Assembly (NCBI RefSeq): GCF_032399705.1
Contig: NZ_CP135922.1
Coordinates: 4,898,001 to 4,962,000, forward strand
Length of the DNA stretch: 64,000 nt
Origin: Paenibacillus sp. BIC5C1
GTDB lineage: Bacteria; Bacillota; Bacilli; Paenibacillales; Paenibacillaceae
Direction of reading: 5' to 3'
In this document: one piece after another, positions 42,014 to 50,810 of the stretch
Numbering within the stretch: the stretch's first letter is position 1
Layout of the letters: each line of letters opens with the position of its first letter
Position numbers and translations under genes: made by a program
The notes under the pieces: generated by a model
The model's input: only the letters and a program-made list of their open reading frames with translations
The model's database searches: none
What the model was told of the DNA's origin: nothing

Positions 42014-42585
42014 CGCCGGTCCTCACTCAATTGGATGTATAGTAGATTCGGATACTTGATCCGATCCACTACGTCCACTTGATACTTCTTTCCAGCTATT
42101 ACGATGCGATTTGGCTGCAATAAATCAGGATCACTTGGCTCTTTGACATCAACTGTGATCTGCAAAAGAAGAACCAACGATGTGGTAGGGAGTAGGCCGG
42201 GTTCCTCTTGCTTGAGCTGCGCCGATACATGTTGAGCGAAACCAACAACATCCGCTGCGACAGAAACAAAATCAGGACGCCCTTTCGGGTTGTCCTGATC
42301 ATCATACTCTTGTGCATAGCGACGAACTTCAACGGTAACATTTGTCTTGATTAGGGAGCAGTAGTTGTCCCCGTCAACCGTTTTTCGAAGCGTCTGTACC
42401 AAGAAGATATCGTCAGTTCGTAATAAAGAACCTCTTTCAATCAATGAATCCGGTGAAAAGACTCCATTGTAAACGAATTCTTTGCCCATTACAGTGGTTG
42501 CTTTCGTTTCTCTGGACAGAATGACCGATTCTTCGTTTTCATCCACTAAACAGGCCGTGTGACGGTGAGAGAACTCATAGAACAT
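42010..42585 (-). CDS. Head closure/neck protein
   Basis: 191 residues, beta rich: VMGKEFVYNGVFSPDSLIERG, LLRTDDIFLVQTLRKTV, and a C-terminal KKYQVDVVDRIKYPNLLYIQLSEDRR split at Lys-Val. This fits head-closure (gp16-like) proteins by size and gene position after the connector. GGTGAAG ribosome site. Confidence 0.5.
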   Translation of the reverse strand: MFYEFSHRHTACLVDENEESVILSRETKATTVMGKEFVYNGVFSPDSLIERGSLLRTDDIFLVQTLRKTVDGDNYCSLIKTNVTVEVRRYAQEYDDQDNPKGRPDFVSVAADVVGFAQHVSAQLKQEEPGLLPTTSLVLLLQITVDVKEPSDPDLLQPNRIVIAGKKYQVDVVDRIKYPNLLYIQLSEDRR

Positions 42586-42595
42586 TTATCTTCAC

Positions 42596-43162
42596 CTACC
42601 TAAATGACCGAAGCTCGAACTCCGACAACAAATCGGCAATCTCCGGTGTGATCATGTTATTTCCAAAGTACTCAATGCTGTAATCGAAATCCTTCTTCGA
42701 CTTCACATTAGTATTAGGATTGGTAGACATTTGACCAATGAGCAACCCGCAAGCTACCTTCACTTTATCCGGTATGATGTCCCACCCGCTTGTGTAGCTC
42801 ACTTCCAACTCTTCGTAGGCTGATCCGAAAGGTGAATGTCCACACCAAATAGTTCCGATCTCCTTGTCCACATCTATGATACTTAAGTCATCAATGGTTT
42901 CGAAGTTAGGAGAACCGAAGAAATTCCCGAGAATACCCTGTGTAGGTCTTCCTTTTGCGTTAAGCACATCAACAACAGGGTAATAGGACAGGTGTCCTCG
43001 CTGCGCATCAGTGAGCCGTATGCGCTCGGTGTATGCCTTTACCCCAATCTCACGCTTACACTTGCCGTCAATAATGGCAGATGCACGAATGATCAAAGGT
43101 TCTGTTAGTTTGACACTGACAGGAACATAATCGATATCGGTAACTTCGAGGTAACGGCTCAT
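42596..43162 (-). CDS. Head-tail connector (gp6/gp15-like)
   Basis: 188 residues. Helices near the C-terminus (DKVKVACGLLIGQMST, PEIADLLSEFELRSFR) and a YTSGWDIIPDKVK segment match phage head-tail adaptor proteins, which dock on the portal. Its ATG overlaps the previous stop (ATGA). Confidence 0.6.
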   Translation of the reverse strand: MSRYLEVTDIDYVPVSVKLTEPLIIRASAIIDGKCKREIGVKAYTERIRLTDAQRGHLSYYPVVDVLNAKGRPTQGILGNFFGSPNFETIDDLSIIDVDKEIGTIWCGHSPFGSAYEELEVSYTSGWDIIPDKVKVACGLLIGQMSTNPNTNVKSKKDFDYSIEYFGNNMITPEIADLLSEFELRSFR

Positions 43163-43581
43163 TTCGCATAACCACTTTTGATGAGCGTATTTCCTAGTGC
43201 GCTTGGAACAAGTGTCTTTCCTTCCTGGAATGTCACAATCCCTCCGTTGAAATGGATAGAATGCGAGCCTTTACACTGGCTTGGCGTGCCGATCAAAGTC
43301 AATTCAACAACATCCGGTTTATCATCTTTTGGCGGTTCAACAACCTTGCTGGAGATAAAATCTTCTCGTGCTTCATTCAGCACGTTATTTCCAACTTCGA
43401 ATTGATTCGGTTCAGCACCATCTGTTGCTACCAATGATTCAGCTTCTTTGACAGCACTCTGAAAAGCTTCAACAGCAGCGATTGGATATTGCCCCGGATC
43501 ACTCCCAGCTTTCGTTTGAGATAGCAGTTCAATAGCAGCAGAAATAGCATCCTTCAATTTGTCCAAATTCGATTTCGCCAC
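43159..43581 (-). CDS. Phage head-region protein with helical repeat, 140 aa
   Basis: 140 residues. Residues 1-75 are a helical hairpin similar to small surface repeat modules (LKDAISAAIELLSQTKAG, AVEAFQSAVKEAESLV); residues 90-140 are strand rich with the closing VPSALGNTLIKSGYAK. Position straight after the capsid gene suggests a capsid accessory or decoration role. Function not established. Confidence 0.5.
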   Translation of the reverse strand: MAKSNLDKLKDAISAAIELLSQTKAGSDPGQYPIAAVEAFQSAVKEAESLVATDGAEPNQFEVGNNVLNEAREDFISSKVVEPPKDDKPDVVELTLIGTPSQCKGSHSIHFNGGIVTFQEGKTLVPSALGNTLIKSGYAK

Positions 43582-43601
43582 AAAGTCACTCTCCTTTCTG
43601 T

Positions 43602-43625
43602 AAGACGGCCCTTCTGGGCCGTCTT
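43602..43625 (-). terminator. Perfect hairpin just after the capsid gene
   Basis: AAGACGGCCC/GGGCCGTCTT is a perfect 10-base stem with a 4-base loop, 9 bases past the capsid stop. There is no long T run, so it may be an attenuator or an mRNA-end stabiliser that sets capsid in excess over later genes. Confidence 0.5.
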
Positions 43626-43633
43626 GAACTTGA

Positions 43634-44635
43634 TTAGCCTACAGAAGCGATTGTAGGACGTTCGATAGTTCCATACGCATGAGCGTAACTTGGACCTTTA
43701 GCAACTGGTGCGCCATATTTCACACCGATGTATTGTTCAAGCAAATTGCTTGTTGTTCCAAGTTCGAACAGGAACATACCCTTTTCGCCAACATAGTGAT
43801 ACTCAATCATGGATTCGGTGACAATCGCGATACCGTAATCCGTATTGCCTGTATTAGTCTCGTTTGCTTTAGAAGGCATAAACGGCTCAGGGATGATTGG
43901 TAACAAGCCAGCCGCTGTCATGATAGTTGGAACCTCAAGACCAGCTACAACTGTCTTGCCAAACGGATCAGACATTTTTCCGCTTTCTACAGCCAAACGC
44001 ACTTCTTCAGTCATGTGATAATGACCGATTGGGTGAATGTAAATCGCTGTCGGTAACACTTCATATTTCTCGCTTCCTACCATTGCCGCAACTTTAGCGC
44101 GAATAGCAGAAACAATTGATGCTCCAACACCTACTGTGAACGTATTTGTGATTTGACTTGGAATGCCCATGTATTGTCGAGTAGTAGGAACGGCCAAAGC
44201 AGTATCATTTCCTCGCCATAGCGCTTTACCATGTGTCAATGCAATTCCATTCAGCATGTCATCGAGATCCTTGGCTTTTAGTTCCGGGAAGTTATTTTGC
44301 TGTTGTCCGAGAGTGACATCGTAATGCCCGAAGTTAACCTGATTCGTCAAAGCCTTGATTTTCACACCATGAGGCGTGCGTTGATTGCTTGTTGGTGTAG
44401 CTGAAGGATTACGTGGGTCAATGAAATCCCCACCGTTTACCGTGTTTTGTTCATAGTAAGTCGAGATATCTCCCGTAGCCGGTACGTAATTGATTCGTCC
44501 ATCCAGAACCGATTTCCGGCGAAGAATGTCCGTAATTTCTTTTTGATAATCATCAGTGATCAGGGCACCTGGTCCTTGGAATTGAGTTGCTGCTGCGATA
44601 TCAACGAATTGAGCTTGCCCAACGCGACTGTTCAT
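43634..44635 (-). CDS. Major capsid protein, HK97 fold
   Basis: 333 residues. The sequence has an N-arm, an E-loop with the Asn/Thr/Gly-rich ATGDISTYYEQNTVNGGD stretch, a spine helix and a P-domain (YGIAIVTESMIEYHYVGEKG). Gene order (portal, protease/scaffold, this gene, connector) and a strong separate hairpin after it support the call. It immediately follows the protease/scaffold gene. Confidence 0.8.
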   Translation of the reverse strand: MNSRVGQAQFVDIAAATQFQGPGALITDDYQKEITDILRRKSVLDGRINYVPATGDISTYYEQNTVNGGDFIDPRNPSATPTSNQRTPHGVKIKALTNQVNFGHYDVTLGQQQNNFPELKAKDLDDMLNGIALTHGKALWRGNDTALAVPTTRQYMGIPSQITNTFTVGVGASIVSAIRAKVAAMVGSEKYEVLPTAIYIHPIGHYHMTEEVRLAVESGKMSDPFGKTVVAGLEVPTIMTAAGLLPIIPEPFMPSKANETNTGNTDYGIAIVTESMIEYHYVGEKGMFLFELGTTSNLLEQYIGVKYGAPVAKGPSYAHAYGTIERPTIASVG

Positions 44636-44638
44636 AAA

Positions 44639-45688
44639 TTACACGCTCTCTTTCTCGGCAAATTGTGCTTTTGCCTGCATTTTAAGTTTGAATGATTCAG
44701 ATGAAGAAAGGTTCAGAGCATCAACAGAGGCACAGAACGTTTTGTAATCAGTCTCAGCGTCGCTTACGGCAAGGTTAGTACCATATTTGGAGAGCAACGA
44801 AGTCGCACTGATTGTTTTTCTTTCTGGTTCTCCTGGAGGAGTGGCAGCAGCTTTCAACTCCTTGAGTTCCTTCTCCAACGCAGCCGTTTTGTCTTGAGCT
44901 GCTTTCAGATCAGCAGCGGCTTGTTCCTCTGCTGTCTTTTGTTCATCCTCTTCTTTCGATGCCTTCATGCTTGTAACTTCGGTTTTAATAGACCCGACCT
45001 CCGTCACAACACTTTGCACACTTGCTGTAATGGTCGTCATGCTGTCTTGCAACGCCTTCATTGCATCTTCCATCGCTTTTACTTGTTCCGGTGTCATATC
45101 GACATCCCCCTTGTTCTGTTTCGAATTACGAGCTGCAAAACTCGTTGTTTTATAAGCAGCGGCTTCGGCAAACAGAATAGCTGCTCCAGTACCGCAAAAC
45201 TCCATAACATCCAATACGTCATCTGCATCAGTAGCATTTTGCACGGATGCTTCCATTTCAAGTGATGCTCCAAATTGATATTCACTCCAGCTATGCTCCG
45301 AAGCTAGCCCGTTATAGTAACGGATTGTAGCAACCACGTCTGGAAAGTCTTTGCCGTAGATATAGCCCTCAATCCAAGCGTATCCATCCATTGCACGGTA
45401 AGCCTTTTCGATTACCGCCACTTTAAAACGCGGGTCATGATCAGACATGCCGTTGATATAGTCAATGTTTAAGGCCATACCCACGAACGTATGTAAACAT
45501 TGATCGCAAACACTGGATGAAATACGAATCTTTTTGCCTCCAGCTCCATGAGGCGAGCCATCACTTGGCTGGTCAACTGCAAACAACGCACACTTGAAAG
45601 GAACTTTATTGGGATGACTTCCTGCATCAGACATACTAAAGTCTTGAACACGCATGGTTTGCCTGCTCATTTTCAATGTTTTGAGCAT
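44639..45688 (-). CDS. Capsid maturation protease with scaffold-like C-terminus
   Basis: 349 residues. Residues 20-185 look like a phage prohead protease: FVGMALNIDYINGMSDHDPR, KAYRAMDGYAWIEGYIYGKDFP split at Arg-Ala, and FGASLEMEASV (His/Ser candidates in these). Residues 190-295 are a charged coiled coil (EEDEQKTAEEQAAADLKAAQ), like a fused scaffold, then a short C-terminal domain. ATG 45688 with GGGTGAG upstream. Assigned by position and layout; catalytic residues not proven. Confidence 0.6.
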   Translation of the reverse strand: MLKTLKMSRQTMRVQDFSMSDAGSHPNKVPFKCALFAVDQPSDGSPHGAGGKKIRISSSVCDQCLHTFVGMALNIDYINGMSDHDPRFKVAVIEKAYRAMDGYAWIEGYIYGKDFPDVVATIRYYNGLASEHSWSEYQFGASLEMEASVQNATDADDVLDVMEFCGTGAAILFAEAAAYKTTSFAARNSKQNKGDVDMTPEQVKAMEDAMKALQDSMTTITASVQSVVTEVGSIKTEVTSMKASKEEDEQKTAEEQAAADLKAAQDKTAALEKELKELKAAATPPGEPERKTISATSLLSKYGTNLAVSDAETDYKTFCASVDALNLSSSESFKLKMQAKAQFAEKESV

Positions 45689-45696
45689 TTAAATTC

Positions 45697-45807
45697 TCAC
45701 CCCCTCCCACGGAATTGGAGTTCCCGTCTTTCCCACCGATTTCTTGGAGTAGGAACAGACCGCTGATAAGTCATCCTTACCAGCTTAGAAACGATCTTCG
45801 AAAGCAT
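45697..45807 (-). CDS. Small basic protein, 36 aa
   Basis: 36 residues, MLSKIVSKLVRMTYQRSVPT then an Arg-rich end. It is in the gap between portal and protease and preceded by GGTGAG; its stop overlaps the ribosome site of the protease gene. Very basic; possibly binds DNA or RNA. Function unknown. Confidence 0.4.
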   Translation of the reverse strand: MLSKIVSKLVRMTYQRSVPTPRNRWERRELQFRGRG

Positions 45808-45831
45808 TTTCTCACCATCTCTCTGTGAAAA

Positions 45832-45863
45832 TAAAAAAAACACCAGCTTATTTAAGAGGTGTT
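45832..45863 (-). terminator. Terminator at the end of the portal gene
   Basis: AACACC/GGTGTT (45839-45844, 45858-45863) begins at the portal stop codon; read leftwards it is followed by TTTTTTTTATTTT. The stem is six pairs, so partial. Confidence 0.6.
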
Positions 45864-47178
45864 AAGGTTCATCTTCTTCAGTTATGTTTGGTGGAGGATC
45901 ACTCGTTGTTTCTTTTATTTGCTGTTCGGCAACAACAGGATCATTCAGGTTAACTACAGTCGTCTTGCCTGGAACAAGCAATACTTCACCATGACCGTTA
46001 GGCAATGCTTTTTTAGCTTGTTCATCACGAACCTCATCCGGCGTTATGACTCGACGATCTAAATAGATTGCATCAATATCCGCCTTGAGTTTTCGATCTT
46101 TCAAAGAAGTCGCATAGTGGAATTTGAATTCAAGCACGCCACCCATACCAAAAATCCCGTCAATAATATGATTGTTGATATGCTCGACGATATTCTCTGC
46201 AATGGATTGGACGGTATCTTCAGTGTCTTCGTCCTCGCTATCGGCTGTGCTCCTATTAACATCCTTGGTCTGCCCAAGCTTTTTGGGCGAGATATCAAAG
46301 GAGATAGCCACGATTTCAATCAAGAAACGCTGCCATTCAAGGAACAAAGCTTTGTCATCAGTAGCTCCAAGATCATGAACACTTGGATTTTCCCCGCCAA
46401 TAATCGGGTCAACACCTCTTCCCATGACCTCGTTTTCCCAATAAACACGAAATGCTTTCACAGCATTCTCATTTGCTTTTGTGCCCAGGTTAATTAACTT
46501 ACGCCTCCCTGCACCAGCCGTTTGCCTCCCAGCAGAGCGATGAGCGGAAATAAAACTCTCCGCAGACTCCCACACAATTTCGAGTGGAGAAAGACCAAAC
46601 GGAGTATTACTCCTCGGATTCATCCGAATATACATTAATTCAGAAGATTTCAGATGGATGTGTTGACCGTTCACTCTCTGTGCATACCTGTACGAAGTCG
46701 GTTTTCCATCCCATTCCGGGTACAAATCTACAGAGAACGTATCAACAGGATACATCCTGAATGGTCTGAGTGGATCTCCTGCCCGGATAACCTCGGATGA
46801 ACCAGCACTACAAACAAGCATGTCTTCAACAAGCTGTTCAATGCAAGATCGAAACGTATCACCCGGGTTAGGCTTTAAGAGAGTTCGCTCAATGATTTTG
46901 CATATTTCGTGATACTTCTCAGACTCATTCTCATCAATGGTTGCTACCGACCAATTAAGCTTTGTAATCCCGTTCTTGATGACGTTAATTGCTCTTCTCG
47001 GGATTGGTGACTCCGATAGCTTTCGCAAGTTTGTTGGAGTACGTTTCGGCGCTGGCTGGTTATTACCTTTACGCATCATCACTCCGTACGGAAAAGGATA
47101 ACTCTCTGTCATTCGGTCAGGCTCGTTTTTCGTCCTTCCTGCTTCAAGCCAATTAACAAACCATGATCTTACCCCCAA
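45862..47178 (-). CDS. Phage portal protein
   Basis: 438 residues starting at TTG 47178, which lies 7 bases after AAAGGAGG. SPIPRRAINVIKNGITKLNW, DMLVCSAGSSEVI, FRMYPVDTFSVDLYPEWDGK, NTPFGLSPLEIVWESAE and EWQRFLIEIVAISFDISPKK are typical portal features, as is the acidic Pro-rich C-terminus. The dodecameric ring is the DNA entry gate. A DUF4062 gene separates it from the terminase genes, where it would normally follow directly. Confidence 0.88.
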   Translation of the reverse strand: MGVRSWFVNWLEAGRTKNEPDRMTESYPFPYGVMMRKGNNQPAPKRTPTNLRKLSESPIPRRAINVIKNGITKLNWSVATIDENESEKYHEICKIIERTLLKPNPGDTFRSCIEQLVEDMLVCSAGSSEVIRAGDPLRPFRMYPVDTFSVDLYPEWDGKPTSYRYAQRVNGQHIHLKSSELMYIRMNPRSNTPFGLSPLEIVWESAESFISAHRSAGRQTAGAGRRKLINLGTKANENAVKAFRVYWENEVMGRGVDPIIGGENPSVHDLGATDDKALFLEWQRFLIEIVAISFDISPKKLGQTKDVNRSTADSEDEDTEDTVQSIAENIVEHINNHIIDGIFGMGGVLEFKFHYATSLKDRKLKADIDAIYLDRRVITPDEVRDEQAKKALPNGHGEVLLVPGKTTVVNLNDPVVAEQQIKETTSDPPPNITEEDEP

Positions 47179-47207
47179 TCGCCTACCTCCTTTCTGACAA
47201 AACAAAA

Positions 47208-47236
47208 AGAAGGCAGGAAATGTTTCCTTACCTTCT
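47208..47236 (-). terminator. Terminator of the DUF4062 cargo gene
   Basis: AGAAGG-TA-AGGAAA pairs with TTTCCT-GC-CTTCT, then TTTTTGTTTTG read leftwards. It isolates the cargo gene from the portal gene. Confidence 0.75.
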
Positions 47237-47299
47237 TTCTTTGGTCATATTTCTATGGATTTATAATATCATCACGTTATTGCGTTGTTACTACGGATT

Positions 47300-48319
47300 T
47301 TATTTTCTTAGGGCTCTTAACGACATCAAATAATCGTCACCATAAGGCGTTAGCATCCAGTATGTCGAGGTATCTTTCACACTTCTCTGTTTCGAGCTCA
47401 TTGCAATTAATCTAAGAGCCCTCAACTGAATTTTAATAGTTTGAAAGTCAGTCGAATCAACACTTACTGTTGTATTTCTAACTAACCCCCTCTCTCTTAT
47501 TTTTTTTCCATCTTCGTCTATAATAAGCCTAATCAAAGCTCTCGCCATCTCATCTTCAGTTGACTCATTCAACAATATAGGCCCGATATAATAAAATATT
47601 TCGTCCCAACTCACTTCTAATGTTCCGCGTAATCTGCTAATGCCGCTATTTTGGTTGTTCTTTGCGGGAAAAGTGTATCCCAGATCAAATTTATCATTTC
47701 CTTGGTGCAGGTTTTCTACTCCTATCGGCGGAGTTGTTCTAACCGTTTTCAATTCAGTTTGTAAATCATCTATCACAGTTTTTAACCTCAGTATCTCTTT
47801 GGCAGATTCACCATCTGACACTGAGTCCGCCCTTACCCAACCAACTGCTGGATTTGATTTTATTAGTTTCGTCAGACTCCTCGAAACTACAGAACCTAAA
47901 TCCGAAGGAGTACTCCAAGTACGAACTAACTTTTCTTGAGTTAATTCCCTGAATTCTTTTAGCTTTTCTCTGCCTTCCTTTTCAAGCTCTGTTCGATTAA
48001 CAGGCAGTTCATCAGGATTCTCATGAACGAAGGCAATGATTGGTTTTCCGGATTCCAAAGCATATCTATATTCCATCTCAGTATAACTAATTCCCTTAGG
48101 ACCAATTGAACCGTATCTTCCCCCTAGAACAACAATGTAATAATCACTGTCATCTATAACACTTTTAATAAGTGTCCATTGATCATCATTGGTAGCGGGA
48201 AAAAGTTCCATACCCGAGGGGATGCAATCCAATTCTAGTAAGGCTTGCATGATTTCCTTTCTTTCTTCTTGCAAATCCCGATATGTTGAACTCACAAATA
48301 CTTGATATCTTTTGTCCAT
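47300..48319 (-). CDS. DUF4062-domain protein
   Basis: 339 residues. Residues 3-100 match DUF4062: YQVFVSSTYRDLQEERKEIM, MELFPATNDDQWTLIKSVID, YYIVVLGGRYGSIG and SYTEMEYRYALESGKPIIAF, a TIR/STIR-like nucleotide-handling fold often found in bacterial conflict systems. The rest (105-339) holds a short coiled coil and a C-terminal winged-helix-like part (SWDEIFYYIGPILLN, TYWMLTPYGDDYLMSLRAL). Start 48319 with GGAGGG upstream. AT-rich, with its own terminator inside the packaging-head operon: a cargo gene, probably defensive. Confidence 0.75.
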   Translation of the reverse strand: MDKRYQVFVSSTYRDLQEERKEIMQALLELDCIPSGMELFPATNDDQWTLIKSVIDDSDYYIVVLGGRYGSIGPKGISYTEMEYRYALESGKPIIAFVHENPDELPVNRTELEKEGREKLKEFRELTQEKLVRTWSTPSDLGSVVSRSLTKLIKSNPAVGWVRADSVSDGESAKEILRLKTVIDDLQTELKTVRTTPPIGVENLHQGNDKFDLGYTFPAKNNQNSGISRLRGTLEVSWDEIFYYIGPILLNESTEDEMARALIRLIIDEDGKKIRERGLVRNTTVSVDSTDFQTIKIQLRALRLIAMSSKQRSVKDTSTYWMLTPYGDDYLMSLRALRK

Positions 48320-48402
48320 AATTCCCTCCATGTGGAAAAATTAAGTATTTAGGCTTAAGTAGTATAACACCTTTTTTTCAACAATGGGTTACTCCATGAT
48401 GA

Positions 48403-49824
48403 TTACCCAAAAGCAAACCCAGATTCTGTTTGAATATTAGCAAAGGCCAAAACAAAAGCATCTGCTCTATCGGGAGATTGAAGTCCTCGCTTCTTCATGT
48501 CCTCTTTCTTTTCCAGATAAATTCTCCCGTTACTGCCCATTCTCCATTTACGGCTTGTTAATTGTGTTACCAATTTCTCATCTTCCGGCAGTTCAAGGAC
48601 ACCAGGAACCCCAAGAATATAATTGCTCATGTTCTCTTCTAACAAAGATTTAATGTGCCCCCACATTTCGGAACCAAGATTTCCATAATGTGCATCGTCT
48701 GCCGAAGATCCATTGTTTACCCCGACTATTGTGTAACCAAGATTCCTCTCATCATTGATTTCGTTGAGACGATCCGTCACAGCTCCACCTATACCACTGT
48801 CATCGACTCTAATTTCAACTTCGTCCACTTCTAGATGTTCAGACTTAATATCATCAACAATGCGTAAAACCCAACCAGTAGTCGTCATTGTATCCTGCTT
48901 GTGGTGGAAGTGACTCTTCGCTACCTTTCCACCAACCTGTCCGTAAATCGTCGTCTCATCATCACCGAAGCGAGCCACGTCAACACCAACAGTAAGTTTG
49001 TGCCCGTTTGATTCAATTCGAACTTCGTTCTTCGCAAACTCAGCAGCTTCCAATGCAATGAAGGTGTCCGACTCTCCCCGAGGGAATTCCCCTTCAACCC
49101 GGACGCGCCATACATCAGATCCTCTGCCATACTTCCGTTCAAGCATAGCTATGTTCTCTTTGCTTGTCCGAGGACTGTTCAGACAGGAAACTTTGTGCGT
49201 GTTGTAATCTGCTCGATCCCTGTTGTGAGAATCATAAAACACACCGCTGGTCCGAGTCGGGTTTCCACACATGAGCAACTTATTGAATTCGCCTGAGAGT
49301 GTACCCAAGATCGCTTCCATGATCCGATCCTCAACCCCGGAAGCTTCGTCCACTATGAACAACATGTAGTCTTCATGAAAACCCTGCATGTTTTCTGGCT
49401 TAGTTGCTGTCCGGGCTGTAGCAAACCATCGTTCCTCGTAATTTCGCATGTAAATCTTAGTCTTTGTCCATTTGAGTATTCGCTTGAGCAGAGGGCTCTT
49501 CTCTTGCCATTTACTTATCTCTGCCCATAAGACATCATGCAACTGCTGACGAGTCGGTGCTGTACAGATAACCTTCGGAAACGGGAAACACGATAGGAAC
49601 CATAATGCCACCGCAGCCTCAAGACCTGTCTTCCCGACACCCTGTCCAGATCGCACGGACACTCGCGGACTTCTGGCTATGTCCATCAATACTTCCGCTT
49701 GCCACTCATCAGGAGTAAATTTCAGTAGCTCCACGCAAAAAAGAACCGGGTTCTTCCGGTACGCAGGAATACGTTTTTTGAATGCAGCAAAGCGGCGTTT
49801 CGTTTGCGGAGACTCTTTACTCAC
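48403..49824 (-). CDS. Terminase large subunit
   Basis: 473 residues. ATPase: Walker A RSGQGVGKT at 58-66, Walker B MLFIVDEA at 154-161. Nuclease (RNase H fold): GVDVARFGDD with Asp282, RVDDSGIGG with Asp341, and DRADAF with Asp452 and Asp455. By family it translocates DNA into the prohead through the portal and cuts it. Overlaps the small-subunit gene by 8 bases. Confidence 0.95.
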   Translation of the reverse strand: MSKESPQTKRRFAAFKKRIPAYRKNPVLFCVELLKFTPDEWQAEVLMDIARSPRVSVRSGQGVGKTGLEAAVALWFLSCFPFPKVICTAPTRQQLHDVLWAEISKWQEKSPLLKRILKWTKTKIYMRNYEERWFATARTATKPENMQGFHEDYMLFIVDEASGVEDRIMEAILGTLSGEFNKLLMCGNPTRTSGVFYDSHNRDRADYNTHKVSCLNSPRTSKENIAMLERKYGRGSDVWRVRVEGEFPRGESDTFIALEAAEFAKNEVRIESNGHKLTVGVDVARFGDDETTIYGQVGGKVAKSHFHHKQDTMTTTGWVLRIVDDIKSEHLEVDEVEIRVDDSGIGGAVTDRLNEINDERNLGYTIVGVNNGSSADDAHYGNLGSEMWGHIKSLLEENMSNYILGVPGVLELPEDEKLVTQLTSRKWRMGSNGRIYLEKKEDMKKRGLQSPDRADAFVLAFANIQTESGFAFG

Positions 49825-50545
49825 CAGTTTCCACCGCCTTCACCCAATCTTCAATCAGATCATCCTCGGTATCTCCATCACCATTCTTCAGTTTTTCAAT
49901 CTCAAGGCGGGTTTTCTCGACTTTGGCCTGCATCTGATCCAGTTTTAATCGGCGTTCATCTTCCTGCGGTGCAATATCAAGGAATTGTTTAATGGCTCCT
50001 CTGATCTCACGCATGACCGTAGCTTCTGCTTTGATGAAACTAGCATACTTATCCCAAGCAAACTGTATCTCCCATTCGTATTCATCTCCATACTCACCTG
50101 GTTTCTCCCTTTTCAACTCTTTGGTCATATCCTCTTTGTCTTTGATGAAGAAGATACGCTGCGCCCAAATGATTTTACGGAATCCCTGGGTGATGTTATG
50201 CCAGATCATGTCTATAGGTTCCATTTGCTGAACAATATCTATGAGTTCTAGGTACTCAGGATCTTGTGGTTCGAACTTGCGGAACAAACCATGTGTTACA
50301 GCTTTCTGATTCCCTTGTGGCCCGCCCTTGCCTCCCCTATTTCCCTTAGCATTCTGATTTCCTCGCGGAGCGCCAGGTTTACTGTTAGCCATCTTCCCTT
50401 CCCATTGATCAAGCGACTTCCATTTTCGAACTGATTCAGGGGTAATGTCCAACTTTTCTGCAATCTCTTTCGGCTTCATCGCCCCGCCACTATCTTTCCA
50501 GATTTTGAACGCTTTCTTCCGATTCGGATTCTGTTTTCTGCTCAC
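49817..50545 (-). CDS. Terminase small subunit
   Basis: 242 residues. The N-terminal HTH (KPKEIAEKLDITPESVRKWK) is followed by a Gly/Asn-rich basic linker (GAPRGNQNAKGNRGG) and a helical C-terminal region with a coiled coil (LKLDQMQAKVEKTRLEIEKL). It recognises phage DNA and recruits the large subunit. GTG start with AAAGTGGTG upstream. Confidence 0.88.
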   Translation of the reverse strand: MSRKQNPNRKKAFKIWKDSGGAMKPKEIAEKLDITPESVRKWKSLDQWEGKMANSKPGAPRGNQNAKGNRGGKGGPQGNQKAVTHGLFRKFEPQDPEYLELIDIVQQMEPIDMIWHNITQGFRKIIWAQRIFFIKDKEDMTKELKREKPGEYGDEYEWEIQFAWDKYASFIKAEATVMREIRGAIKQFLDIAPQEDERRLKLDQMQAKVEKTRLEIEKLKNGDGDTEDDLIEDWVKAVETGE

Positions 50546-50617
50546 AAAATTATCACCACTTTCATGTAATTGAGTTGGAATTCCTATTTAAGGTCAGTAA
50601 TAGTCAAACGTTACGAA

Positions 50618-50758
50618 TCAAAATAAGCCTCCGGCTGAATCGCAGGCTACTGTTCTGTACTCATATCCACTAAATAATGTAAGCTGACTGAAACATAAAG
50701 GTAATAGTGTTTCACTCATTTCAGGCATAAAATATTGTGTTTCTTCATCTAATACCAT
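50618..50758 (-). CDS. Possible small protein, 46 aa
   Basis: 46 codons from ATG 50758 (MVLDEETQYFMPEMSETLLP ... ending AGGLF). The ribosome site is weak (AGAAAAG) and there is no family. It occupies much of the 262-base gap between recombinase and small terminase that should also hold the late promoter, so it may be chance. Confidence 0.25.
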   Translation of the reverse strand: MVLDEETQYFMPEMSETLLPLCFSQLTLFSGYEYRTVACDSAGGLF

Positions 50759-50810
50759 GATATTTCTTTTCTGAGTGAACTAATCATTGTATTTTGTTTC
50801 ACTAATTTCA
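50709..50810. repeat. Direct repeat GTTTCACTxATTTC in the late-gene leader
   Basis: GTTTCACTCATTTC at 50709-50722 and GTTTCACTAATTTC at 50797-50810 differ at one base. They flank the gap between the recombinase and small terminase genes and could bind a late activator. I could not identify a clear sigma-A promoter here. Confidence 0.4.
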
